A model generated the notes under the pieces. It was not told the origin of the DNA, searched no databases, and was given only the letters and a program-made list of their open reading frames with translations. Of a stretch of 64,000 nt of DNA, positions 31,025 through 38,657 are shown one piece after another; within the stretch, counting starts at the first letter, position 1; the number at the start of each line of letters is the position of its first letter. The DNA lies in assembly GCF_026340675.1 (NCBI RefSeq), contig NZ_JAPEOX010000001.1, forward strand, positions 1,612,001 to 1,676,000, read 5' to 3'. This DNA is from Streptomyces sp. NBC_01264. Its GTDB lineage: Bacteria > Actinomycetota > Actinomycetes > Streptomycetales > Streptomycetaceae. The translations under genes were made by a program, and so were the position numbers.

Positions 31025-31297
31025 ATGGCCACCCCGCACGAACGTAAGACCTATCGCGATCAGGTGCTCCGGGTCCTGTACGAAGCCGTCGAAGACAACC
31101 GCCTCCTCGGCGTCACCGGAGCGCAACTACGGCAGGACCTCCACGTGCCGGAGCAGGATCTTGCCGCCGCCTGCACCTACCTGGCAGGCGAGGGCTTGAT
31201 CACGGTCGACTGGGAGCCGGGCAACACCTCCGCGATGGTCACCCTCACGCACGCGGGTATCCGGCGCACGGAGACCGAGGAGGAAGAACGCGGCTGA
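31025..31297 (+). CDS. small winged-helix-like protein
   Basis: 90 aa. TYRDQVLRVLYEAVEDNRLL, then GAQLRQDLHVPEQDLAAACT and YLAGEGLITVDWE resemble a winged-helix fold (helix-turn-helix followed by a beta wing), as in small MarR/PadR-like proteins without a dimer helix. The start ATG has GAGAGGACGCGGTC upstream. Probable DNA- or protein-binding regulator; no family name assigned. Confidence 0.7.
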   Translation: MATPHERKTYRDQVLRVLYEAVEDNRLLGVTGAQLRQDLHVPEQDLAAACTYLAGEGLITVDWEPGNTSAMVTLTHAGIRRTETEEEERG

Positions 31298-31383
31298 GCG
31301 GTCCTTCAGCCCCGGCGGTGGGCCGCGCGCGGCCAGGCGGATTTGGCGTGCGGCGGGACGAGCAGGCGTCGGAGTGCCTGGAG

Positions 31384-32166
31384 TCATGGCGTCGCCCGGT
31401 GCTGGTGGCCGACCTCGCGTACGAGGTCCAGCCCGAGGACGCGGTCGAGAAAGGCGAACGTCTCGAACTTGGCACCGGCCGGCACCTGCGCGCGTGTCGC
31501 CACGCCGGCCAACATGTCCAGGACGGCGGGGACGCCGAGATCGTCGGCGAGAACGGCCCGAGCCTGCCGCAGTTCGTCGGCAGGAATCGGCCTGGACGGC
31601 TGCTGCGCCCATTCGGCCACCTGCTGCCGCCAGTGCGTCAGCGTCCTCCGGGCCTCGGCGAGCGCGGAGCTGGTGACCGTGACCGGCAAGCCGTAGGCAT
31701 GGCCGAGCAACAGCATCCTCACAGCCAGCGGATCGGTCCCCGCCGGGGCGAATCCTTCCGGGGGCGGCGGGCTGACCGGACCCACCTCGATCCGGACTCC
31801 GCCGGCCGCGTCCAGCAGGACGGCGTCGTACGGGAGGACGTGCACGTCGGCAGCCGCGCAGAACGTCTCGGTCAGCTGGTGAACACCGATGGTGGCGGGC
31901 GGGTGGATACCGAGAGCATCCATGGCCCGATCGAGCGCCTGGGTCTGCTCATGCGGGAGGTCCGGCGTCGTGAGGGCCGTGAGGGACTGCAGGCCATGCA
32001 ACTCCGCGGCGCGCGCCAGTACGTCGCCGACCAGAGGCGCCCGCAGATGCGCCATACCGATCCCCGTGTCGATGACCGGCAGGTGGACGCAAATGCGCAG
32101 CAGGTGCCGGTGTGCGGAAGGAATCTCCACGAACAGGCCGGTGCGAGTGTCGGCGATACGCAGCAT
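31384..32166 (-). CDS. cysteinyl-tRNA-synthetase-like short protein
   Basis: 260 aa. MLRIADTRTGLFVEIPSAHR, AHLRAPLVGDVLARAAELHG, then SALAEARRTLTHWRQQVAEW and GAKFETFAFLDRVLGLDLVR resemble short actinobacterial CysRS/MshC-like proteins. The usual HIGH and KMSKS signatures of class I synthetases are not visible, so aminoacylation is unlikely; it may be a degenerate paralog with another role. ATG at 32166 chosen; upstream in-frame residues look non-coding. Identification from pattern memory only. Confidence 0.6.
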   Translation of the reverse strand: MLRIADTRTGLFVEIPSAHRHLLRICVHLPVIDTGIGMAHLRAPLVGDVLARAAELHGLQSLTALTTPDLPHEQTQALDRAMDALGIHPPATIGVHQLTETFCAAADVHVLPYDAVLLDAAGGVRIEVGPVSPPPPEGFAPAGTDPLAVRMLLLGHAYGLPVTVTSSALAEARRTLTHWRQQVAEWAQQPSRPIPADELRQARAVLADDLGVPAVLDMLAGVATRAQVPAGAKFETFAFLDRVLGLDLVREVGHQHRATP

Positions 32167-32245
32167 GATGCGGAGGCTAGTCCTGGAAACCTCCGGTACC
32201 GGGGAGGACCTGGCAGGACGCCTACGTTGCGAACTCCGACCGGCA

Positions 32246-32450
32246 TCACGTGCCGTCCGTCCAGTACCGCTGAAGGCGGGCCACGGCATCCTCCACCTCG
32301 GTCAGTAGATGGGCGTTAGAACCATCGGCACGCACGATCCGGAGTCCCCCGCTTCTCAGCAAGACCTTGGAGTTCCGCAGGGGCGACGATGCGGGGGGAA
32401 CTCCTGCACGGTGCCGAAAGCAAGCCGCTGGGTACGAGAGCCCAGGCCAG
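32246..32450 (-). pseudogene. decayed gene end with frameshifts, unrecognised
   Basis: The leftward frame ends in LRIVRADGSNAHLLTEVEDA and VARLQRYWTDGT with good codon bias. In a neighbouring frame just upstream is SPRIVAPAELQGLAEKRG. Dropping one C from the C5 run at 32346-32350 joins them as ...LAEKRGLRIVRADG.... Further upstream a third frame (RTQRLAFGTVQEFP) seems to continue it. So this is the 3' end of a coding sequence broken by small indels. Family unknown. Confidence 0.45.
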
Positions 32451-33088
32451 CACCACCGAACGCGTGACCGATGCGTGAGCGGACGGGGCGGCACCAGTCG
32501 TCACGCGCTGAACGACGCAACGTGCCGCATGGCGCTGAGCAAGGTGTTCAGCACAACTGAATCCGTATGGGGGCATCGGTGAACCGGTCGACCCGGCCTC
32601 AGAACACCACACCCGCCACCACGACGGAGGTCACGACGCGTGCACCACCTCGACACGGACACCCGCGCATCGATCCAGCGGCACTCTGCCGCGCGGCGCG
32701 ACCCGCCCTGCGCCAGCTGGCAGAGCCCATCGACCGCAAGACGGCCCACACGGTCTTCAAGGCCTCCGGCTTGCAGTGACCGGCGGTCAGCGGCCTCTGC
32801 ACTCCCGGTCATGACCTCAGTCCCACGCTCCCCGCCCTGGACTGCCTCGTTGGTGCCATCCGTCACGGGGATCGCCCCGCGCCGTGGCACACGCCAGCGG
32901 GCGTCGGCTGCCGGAACTGCGGGCCCGTCAGCGGGGTTTGCCTCAGGGCCCCGGCCGACCGGGGCTGCGGATCGTGGTCCGTGTTGTCGACGCTTCGGGC
33001 GAGACCAGGATCCGGACCAGTTCCGGACCAGCACCTCGCCGCCCGAACCATCTGCGCTAGTTACGGCTGGTCAGCAGGGGTACGAGCC
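32451..33088. other. 638-bp stretch without a confident gene
   Basis: A rightward frame at 32567-32779 ends RAARPALRQLAEPIDRKTAH TVFKASGLQ-like, with possible coding character in the last 40 residues, but no family was recognised and no ribosome site is convincing. Otherwise nothing supportable is seen. Confidence 0.3.
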
Positions 33089-33154
33089 ATGTACCACCAG
33101 CAGACGAAGAATCTCCTGGTGTCCTACTCCCCGAAGAAGCTCGGCTTCTTCTAG
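33089..33154 (+). CDS. micro-ORF (21 aa) before the Sua5 gene
   Basis: ATG at 33089 encodes MYHQQTKNLLVSYSPKKLGF plus F, ending TAG at 33152. Its last codons form a stem-loop (33133-33151), followed directly by a long GC hairpin. It could be a leader peptide of an attenuator, or the end of a mobile element. AGGGG lies 8-12 bp upstream. Confidence 0.3.
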   Translation: MYHQQTKNLLVSYSPKKLGFF

Positions 33155-33182
33155 AGGCACGGGGCCTCCCGCGGGAGGCCCC
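33133..33182 (+). terminator. two adjacent perfect hairpins
   Basis: GAAGAAGC-TCG-GCTTCTTC (33133-33151) and the perfect 22-bp palindrome GGGGCCTCCCGCGGGAGGCCCC (33161-33182), 88 bp before the Sua5 start. No U-run follows, but strong GC hairpins often end transcripts in Streptomyces. An attenuator is also possible. Confidence 0.55.
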
Positions 33183-33269
33183 GGCATGATGGGGTCCGTA
33201 AGGTGTGCGTGGTCTCGTCGTCCTGTGCCGGCGAGCCATGGACGTGAGAGCGGACAGTGGAGTGCTGCG

Positions 33270-34250
33270 ATGGTGACGGCGAAGACCAGCGACATTGAGC
33301 AGGCGGCCGAGGTGCTGCGTGCGGGCGGTCTGGTGGCCCTTCCGACCGAGACCGTCTACGGTCTCGGCGCGAACGCCGAGGACCCCGCCGCCATCGCGCG
33401 CACCTTCCATGTGAAGGGGCGTCCGCCCTCTCACCCGCTGATCGTCCACATCGCCGCCGCGGAGGATCTGGACGACTGGGTCGAGACCGTGCCCGCAACG
33501 GCGCGTCTGCTGGCCGAACATTTCTGGCCGGGGCCGCTGACCCTGGTCCTGCGGCGCGGGCACCGGGTGCCCTTGGAAGCGACGGGTGGGCTCGAGACGG
33601 TGGCCGTGCGCGTGCCCGATCACCCCGTCGCCCTCGCGTTGCTCTCGGCCTTCGGTGGCGGCGTCACCGCTCCGTCCGCCAACCGGTTCGGCTCGGTCAG
33701 CCCCACCACCGCGTCCCACGTCCGCGCGGAGCTCGGTGATTCCGTCGACTTCGTGCTGGACGGAGGCTCGTGCGCGGTCGGCGTCGAGTCGACCATCGTC
33801 GACGTCACGGGTGAGATCCCGAGCATCCTGCGGCCCGGCGGTGTGACGCGCGAGGACCTCGAAGCGGTACTCGGACGCTCGATCACGGTGCCCTCGACGA
33901 GTCGGGTCCGGGTACCGGGCCAGCACCCGTCGCACTACGCGCCGCGTGCCCGGGTCGTCCTGGTCGAGCCGGAGGAAGTGGCGGCCGAAGCCGAGCTCGC
34001 GCAGGGACTGGGGCACAAGGTCGGCGTCTTCCTGCCCGCCTCCCTCGCCGACGCCGCGGTCAAGGCACATGCCGTGGTGAGCGTCCCCGATTCGATGGAC
34101 GCCTACGCGCAGGGCTTGTACGGATACCTGCGCGCGCTCGATCAGCAGGAGTGCGACCTCATCATCGCGTCCCTGCCGCCGGAGGAGGGGCTGGGGCTGG
34201 CGATCGCCAACCGGCTTCGCCGGGCTGCGGGGCCCCGGCCCTCCAGGTGA
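33270..34250 (+). CDS. threonylcarbamoyl-AMP synthase (Sua5/YrdC type)
   Basis: 326 aa. The YrdC domain (about 5-190) has LVALPTETVYGLGANAEDP, the KGRPPSHPL substrate-binding segment, HFWPGPLTLVLRR, TAPSANRFGSVSPTTA and the VGVESTIVDVTG block. The extra C-terminal Sua5 domain (about 215-326) begins after PGQHPSHYAPRARVVLVE. It makes threonylcarbamoyl-AMP from Thr, bicarbonate and ATP for tRNA t6A37. Actinobacteria usually carry a main copy beside prmC; this Sua5-length copy, away from that locus, may be a second paralog. ATG follows GGAG. Confidence 0.93.
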   Translation: MVTAKTSDIEQAAEVLRAGGLVALPTETVYGLGANAEDPAAIARTFHVKGRPPSHPLIVHIAAAEDLDDWVETVPATARLLAEHFWPGPLTLVLRRGHRVPLEATGGLETVAVRVPDHPVALALLSAFGGGVTAPSANRFGSVSPTTASHVRAELGDSVDFVLDGGSCAVGVESTIVDVTGEIPSILRPGGVTREDLEAVLGRSITVPSTSRVRVPGQHPSHYAPRARVVLVEPEEVAAEAELAQGLGHKVGVFLPASLADAAVKAHAVVSVPDSMDAYAQGLYGYLRALDQQECDLIIASLPPEEGLGLAIANRLRRAAGPRPSR

Positions 34251-34269
34251 GCGGCTGCGGCCGGGACGC

Positions 34270-34905
34270 TCAGGACGCGGTGGGGAGCGCCGCGTCGAGG
34301 CCGCGGGCGGCGACGAGCTGCGCACTACCGTCGGCCAGCCGGTAGGACAGGCCCAGCACGCCGAGGCGGCCGTCGGCGACCCGCTCGGCCAGCACCCGGG
34401 AGCGCTCCAGGAGCAGGTCCACCGTGTTCTCGATGTGCTCGGCCAGGATCTCCTCGGCCGTATCGCGGCCGGCGGCGCGGGCTGCCAGCACGCTCGGGGT
34501 CACCCGTTCGACGACGTCGCGGACGAAACCGCCCGGCGTCCGCCCGTCCTCCAGTGCGGAGCAGGCCGCGGCGACGGCTCCGCACGAGTCGTGGCCCAGG
34601 ACGACAACCAGCGGCGCGTCGAGAACGCTCACACCGAACTCGATGGAACCGAGCACTTCGGTACCGGCGACATGCCCAGCGGTGCGTACCACGAACAGGT
34701 CGCCCAGGCCGCGGTCGAAGATGATCTCGGCGGCCAGCCGCGAGTCGGAGCACCCGAAGACCACGGCGAAGGGCTGCTGGGACGGTGCGATCTCGGTGCG
34801 GCGGGTCGAGTCCTGGTTGGGGTGCTCGGGGGTGCCGAAGACGAAGCGCTGATTGCCGGCTATCAGCAGGTCAAAGGCGTCGCGGGGCGTGCGGGTCTCA
34901 GTCAT
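34270..34905 (-). CDS. beta-carbonic anhydrase
   Basis: 211 aa. The zinc-site motifs are present: Cys52-x-Asp54-x-Arg56 in VVFGCSDSRLAAE and His105-x2-Cys108 in VVLGHDSCGAVAA. It also has the FVVRTAGHV block. It interconverts CO2 and bicarbonate in the cytoplasm. It converges with the Sua5 gene (20 bp between stops); bicarbonate is a Sua5 substrate, but the opposite strands make joint regulation unlikely. Confidence 0.95.
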   Translation of the reverse strand: MTETRTPRDAFDLLIAGNQRFVFGTPEHPNQDSTRRTEIAPSQQPFAVVFGCSDSRLAAEIIFDRGLGDLFVVRTAGHVAGTEVLGSIEFGVSVLDAPLVVVLGHDSCGAVAAACSALEDGRTPGGFVRDVVERVTPSVLAARAAGRDTAEEILAEHIENTVDLLLERSRVLAERVADGRLGVLGLSYRLADGSAQLVAARGLDAALPTAS

Positions 34906-34970
34906 GGCAGCAGCCTACGAGGCGGCACCGGGCCCCGCTGTGACAGGTACCGCCGGAAGGGCGACGGAGC

Positions 34971-35006
34971 GGACGGGGCGGACGGGGCGGACGGGGCGGA
35001 CGGCCC
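34971..35006. repeat. short tandem repeat, 9-bp unit
   Basis: GGACGGGGC three times in perfect tandem (34971-34997) plus one imperfect copy, in the gap between carbonic anhydrase and the fasciclin gene. Confidence 0.8.
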
Positions 35007-35066
35007 GGCAGCCGACCCAGCCGCCCGACGAGGGCACCCTCGATGCCGCTTTCGTAGCTTTATGCA

Positions 35067-35095
35067 CCAATCACCCCAGCGTTCGGCTCCGAATC
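35067..35095 (+). promoter_or_regulatory. candidate SigK-type promoter for fasciclin gene 1
   Basis: CCAATC (35067-35072), 17-bp spacer, CGAATC (35090-35095), 71 bp before the start codon. The same hexamers and spacing occur at 39524, 42314 (minus strand) and 48943. Similar in form to SigK promoters of mycobacteria (-35 close to CCATCC). Confidence 0.65.
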
Positions 35096-35165
35096 AAGGG
35101 TGAGGGGAACGAGCGGGCCCAGGGACGGGGCAGACCATGGGTCCCGCCTCCACCAGGAGGAACAC

Positions 35166-35744
35166 ATGAGCATCCACACCGTCCGCCGCTCCGCCGCACT
35201 CGCGGCAGCAGCGTTCGCACTCCCCATCGCCCTGGGCGTGGCGGCCCCGGCGTTCGCCGACTCGCCGCAGGCCGATCCCTTCGGGCCCGCCTGCGCCTCG
35301 GTGCCCAAGGAGGGCTCCGGCAGTCTCGCGGGCATGGCCACGGACCCGGTGGCCACCGCGGCGTCGAACAACCCCGCGCTGTCGACGCTGGTCACGGCCG
35401 TCAAGAAGGCCGGCCTCGTCGACACGCTGAACAATGCCAAGGGCATCACCGTGTTCGCGCCGACCAATGACGCCTTCGCCAAGATCCCGAAGGCCGACCT
35501 GGACAAGATCCTGGCCGACAAGGCCGAACTCACCAAGATCCTCACGTACCACGTGGTGGGCGAGAAGATCACTCCCGAGCAACTCGCCATGGGCGACTTC
35601 AAGACCCTCGAAGGCGGCTCCCTGACCACGGCAGGATCCGGCGAGAGCTTCACCGTCAACGGCAAGGCGAAGATCATCTGCGGTGACGTCCAGACCGCCA
35701 ACGCGACCGTCAACATCATCGACACCGTCCTCACCCCGAAGTGA
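35166..35744 (+). CDS. secreted fasciclin-domain protein
   Basis: 192 aa. Sec signal peptide: basic MSIHTVRRSA, hydrophobic ALAAAAFALPIALGVAA, cleavage around PAFA-DS. One FAS1 domain: LSTLVTAVKKAGLVDTLNNA, GITVFAPTNDAFAKIP (H1 box) and ILTYHVVGEKIT (YH motif), ending VNIIDTVLTPK. This is the form of mycobacterial MPT70, a SigK-regulon protein. A candidate SigK promoter precedes it. It is a close paralog of the lipoprotein at 49095-49751. Extracellular; adhesion or envelope role inferred. Confidence 0.93.
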   Translation: MSIHTVRRSAALAAAAFALPIALGVAAPAFADSPQADPFGPACASVPKEGSGSLAGMATDPVATAASNNPALSTLVTAVKKAGLVDTLNNAKGITVFAPTNDAFAKIPKADLDKILADKAELTKILTYHVVGEKITPEQLAMGDFKTLEGGSLTTAGSGESFTVNGKAKIICGDVQTANATVNIIDTVLTPK

Positions 35745-35768
35745 GAACGCGGGCTCCGGGAGGGAAAC

Positions 35769-35810
35769 GGGCAGGGGTGGACGGCTCGACAGAGCCGCCC
35801 ACCCCTGCCC
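35769..35810. terminator. bidirectional terminator hairpin
   Basis: A long inverted repeat with arms GGGCAGGGGTGGACGGCTC and GAGCCGCCCACCCCTGCCC, one mismatch, between the converging fasciclin and DUF4394 genes. Confidence 0.85.
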
Positions 35811-35818
35811 GGACCGTG

Positions 35819-36691
35819 TCAGCCCTGGTTCAGCGGCAGGGCGAGGTCGGTGATCTGGCGGTCCTTGGGGAAGGCTCCCAGGTCATGGGCGGCTCCGGTG
35901 AGGAGGTTGATCCCGTACAGGCGGAAAGCGCTGCCGGTGTTGAGGGCGGCGAAGCCCTGGTTGGTGCCCTGCTTGGGGGCGAAGTAGATATCGAAGCCCG
36001 CGTCGGGGCCGGCGTCGACGCCGAGGTTTCCGGTCGGGGCGAGCGTCCCGGCGTTGGCGGGCGACTGGAGGGAGACCCGGTCGGCCTTGGTGTCGATGTC
36101 GAACAGAGTGGTCGCGGTGGCCGCGTTGAGGTCGTTGTTCGTGTACGCGGCGCCGGTGACGCCCAGGGCGGTCGAGGGAGGCGTCGTCGGGTTGGTGAGG
36201 GGCCCGTCGACGGTGGTGGTCAGCGGGGCCGCGTTGTCGTCGATGTTGTGCCGCAGGTTCTGGCCGGTGTCGCTGATGACGCGCAGCCGGTTGGCGGCGG
36301 GGTTGAAGTCCACGCCGAACCGGGCTCCGGAGAGGGCGACGGTGAGCTGGGAGACCTTCGCGGCCTTGGCGTTGTGCGTGTTGAGGGTGTAGACGCCGCC
36401 CTTGTCGCCGACGCCGTAGAGCTTCTCGTTCTGGACGCGGAAGTCGATGCCGACGATCTTGGTGTCGCCCATGAGGCCGGCCACCTTGCCGATCGACATC
36501 GTCTTCGACGGCCGGTCGACCATGAACTCCACCAGGCGCTGGTCGGAAGTCAGCCCGATCGCGGTCAGCGACGTGCGGTCCATGCCGTCCATGCCGTGCG
36601 GGTCCGCGCCGTCGGCGGAGGCCAGGACGGGCGCGGAGAGGGCCGCTGCGATGGCGACCGAGACGGCGATGGTGCTCTTGCGCGTGCGCAT
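35819..36691 (-). CDS. secreted DUF4394 protein
   Basis: 290 aa. Signal peptide MRTRKSTIAVSVAIAAALSA then PVLASADG. The DUF4394 repeats are visible: LTAIGLTSDQRLVEFMVDRP, IVGIDFRVQNEKLYGVGDKG, GARFGVDFNPAANRLRVISD and GQNLRHNIDD, followed by a DxDxG-like beta-propeller. The function of the family is unknown; it is extracytoplasmic. ATG at 36691; leftward transcription converges on the fasciclin gene. Confidence 0.9.
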   Translation of the reverse strand: MRTRKSTIAVSVAIAAALSAPVLASADGADPHGMDGMDRTSLTAIGLTSDQRLVEFMVDRPSKTMSIGKVAGLMGDTKIVGIDFRVQNEKLYGVGDKGGVYTLNTHNAKAAKVSQLTVALSGARFGVDFNPAANRLRVISDTGQNLRHNIDDNAAPLTTTVDGPLTNPTTPPSTALGVTGAAYTNNDLNAATATTLFDIDTKADRVSLQSPANAGTLAPTGNLGVDAGPDAGFDIYFAPKQGTNQGFAALNTGSAFRLYGINLLTGAAHDLGAFPKDRQITDLALPLNQG

Positions 36692-36823
36692 GGTGCTCCC
36701 CAACTGAGGTGTCGTCCCGTCCGGAATGGGCGCGGGATCCGGTCGGGGTTCGCAGCGGACGGCCACCCGGACGGGCCGGGTACGTGAGGACCACCCTGAC
36801 GGCGCCATAGTCCGCTTGTCGGG

Positions 36824-36890
36824 CTAGGCCGTCTCTTTCGGATCTTGCCGGGCGTCGCGGGCCCGGCAAGATCCGAAAGAGACGGCCTAG
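36824..36890. repeat. MITE-like palindrome, copy 2
   Basis: CTAG, arm GCCGTCTCTTTCGGATCTTG and extension CCGGGC, short loop, exact complement, CTAG: a 67-bp near-perfect palindrome. Same arms as 14997-15080. The last TAG of the leftward DoxX gene (36887-36889 complement) lies inside this element. Confidence 0.85.
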
Positions 36891-37324
36891 GCGCCGGCCG
36901 GACCGGACAGTGGCGCCTTCGTCCCCCGGGCCGCGATGAGGTGGCGCCGGGCCGCCGGGAGGGAGAGCGCGGTGGGTGCGAGAACGGCGAGGGTGAGGAA
37001 GGCCCAGCAGTACAGGGCGGCGCTCTCGCCGTCGTTCTGCAAGGGCAGCAGCCCATGGGGCTGGTGTTCGGTGAAGTAGGCGTAGGCCATGGTGCCGGAG
37101 CACAGCAGTGCGGCGGGGCGGGTGAGCAGGCCGGTGGCCACGAGGGCGCCGCCGCCGAGTTCGATGAGGCCGGCCCACCAGTAGGGCCACAGGCCCACCG
37201 GTACCGGGTCGTCTCCGAAGAAACCGGAGAGCTTGGCGGCGCCGTGGCAGGCAAGGAGGAAGCCGGTGGCGATGCGGAACAGGCCCAGCAGGTGGTCGTC
37301 CCCGGGGCGCGAAAGATGAGGCAT
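36887..37324 (-). CDS. DoxX-family membrane protein
   Basis: 145 aa. GLFRIATGFLLACHGAAKLS and the DoxX signature region PYWWAGLIELGGGALVATGL, with four membrane helices (about 12-32, 47-68, 72-90, 102-124). The stop codon is supplied by the palindrome, so the C-terminal residues may have been altered by its insertion. The gene lies 15 bp after the cupredoxin gene in the same direction. Role unknown; DoxX proteins occur in redox membrane complexes. Confidence 0.88.
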   Translation of the reverse strand: MPHLSRPGDDHLLGLFRIATGFLLACHGAAKLSGFFGDDPVPVGLWPYWWAGLIELGGGALVATGLLTRPAALLCSGTMAYAYFTEHQPHGLLPLQNDGESAALYCWAFLTLAVLAPTALSLPAARRHLIAARGTKAPLSGPAGA

Positions 37325-37339
37325 GGCTGCTTTCCGGAG

Positions 37340-37735
37340 TCAGCGGACGGTGAGGCTGCCGGACATGAACTGGTGGATGTCGCAGATGTACGCGTACTGG
37401 CCGCGGGCGCGGGGCGCCGTGAAAGTGGCGCTGCGGCCGGCCTTGACCCTTCCGGTGTCGAAGGTGGCGCGGCCGGTTCCGGTGAGGGTGTGCGGGGCGT
37501 TGTCCCTGTTGACCACGGTGACCACGGTGCCGGGCGCCACGGTGAGGGACGCGGGACTGAATCCGAAGTCCTTGATCACGATGCGGGCGGTCGGAGCGGC
37601 CTGAGCGGGTGCCGACCGGGCGCCGGCGGGAGTCAGGAACACGCCGGCCAAGGCGACTGCGGCGCACGCGGCCCGGGCCGCGACGGAACGCAGCGCGACC
37701 GGGAGCGGGACGGGGGCGGAGCTGTGCTTGGGCAT
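37340..37735 (-). CDS. exported cupredoxin (amicyanin/plastocyanin-like)
   Basis: 131 aa. N-terminal signal region (AARAACAAVALAGVFLTPAG). The blue-copper ligands are all present: His82 in NAPHTLTG, then Cys118, His121 and Met124 in YICDIHQFMSG. The IVIKDFGFSPASLTVAPGTV block is typical for amicyanin-like domains. Probable extracytoplasmic single-electron carrier. In tandem with DoxX and the ferritin-like genes, suggesting a membrane redox function. Confidence 0.92.
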   Translation of the reverse strand: MPKHSSAPVPLPVALRSVAARAACAAVALAGVFLTPAGARSAPAQAAPTARIVIKDFGFSPASLTVAPGTVVTVVNRDNAPHTLTGTGRATFDTGRVKAGRSATFTAPRARGQYAYICDIHQFMSGSLTVR

Positions 37736-37865
37736 GACGAATCGGTCCTTCACGGGATGGCGGAGCAAGGGCGCCGGACGGCCCGCGTACGTGGAGGCGT
37801 ACGCGGTCATCGGGGAAGGGGCGCCGCGACGGCGGAGCGGGCGCGGCGCCCGGGTCGTGCGTGGG

Positions 37866-38657
37866 TCAGATGGTGAGGAGGGCGGGCTCGGCGGCCTTGT
37901 CCGTCTGGAGGAAGGCGTCCGGGACGGGGTACTCGCCGAGGACGAAGTGCAGGATCGCTGCGTGCATCGCCTCAACGGGGGCGATGCTCGCGGCGGTCCC
38001 GATGCCGGCCGGGCTGCTGACGTGGCCGACGGCGAACAGGTAGGTCTGCGCGGCCTGGTCCTCCAGGGCCAGGGCGAGGCGGGCGACGGCGCCGACGTCC
38101 TTGGCCCGGCCCAGGGCTTTGACAGTGGCGGGCTGGTTCGACAGCGGTACCCCGGTGATCGCGGGGCGGCCCGCGCCGGTCAGGACCGCGTTCCAGGCCT
38201 TGGCGTGCGCCGCGTGCTGGTCCATGGCGGTCTTCGCGAAGGTGCCCACGGCGGGCGGCACCTTGCCGAGCTTGCCCGCGTCCGCCGCCTTCAGCGCGGC
38301 ACCGTAGGCGCCCACGGCCTGGTTCTCCAGCGCTGCCGCAAGGGCCACCACCTTCAGGTCCCCCTGGTAGGGGCTCGGAGCCACGGCCCGCCGCCCCGGG
38401 GCCGTGCCGGCGCCGAACGCCTTCCCGGATCCCGTAGCGGAGACCAGGGCGAAGGCGGCGGCCGCTGCCGCGATGCCCGCGCCCGCGAGGAAGCAGCGCC
38501 GGCCCGCGTCCTCCCGGCCGATCTCCTCGACGAGTTCGGCCGCTCCCTCGTGCAGGGCGGGCAGCGTCTCCATGTGCGCCTCCTGCATTCCCTTCGTCAG
38601 CCGGATCAGCTCGCCCTCACCGATCCCCGGCTCCCACGTGCTCCTCGCGGCGCTCAC
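37866..38657 (-). CDS. exported ferritin-like domain protein
   Basis: 263 aa. A twin-arginine-like hydrophobic segment (GRRCFLAGAGIAAAAAAFAL, about 54-73) lies after a cytosolic N-terminus. Then a four-helix ferritin-like domain: LAAALENQAVGAYGAALKAA, FAKTAMDQHAAHAKAWNAVL, LALALEDQAAQTYLFAVGHV and ASIAPVEAMHAAILHF. The E...H pattern, repeated in two halves, is compatible with a di-iron site. GTG start at 38657 overlaps the upstream stop (GTGA). Paired with a non-exported paralog. Confidence 0.87.
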   Translation of the reverse strand: MSAARSTWEPGIGEGELIRLTKGMQEAHMETLPALHEGAAELVEEIGREDAGRRCFLAGAGIAAAAAAFALVSATGSGKAFGAGTAPGRRAVAPSPYQGDLKVVALAAALENQAVGAYGAALKAADAGKLGKVPPAVGTFAKTAMDQHAAHAKAWNAVLTGAGRPAITGVPLSNQPATVKALGRAKDVGAVARLALALEDQAAQTYLFAVGHVSSPAGIGTAASIAPVEAMHAAILHFVLGEYPVPDAFLQTDKAAEPALLTI

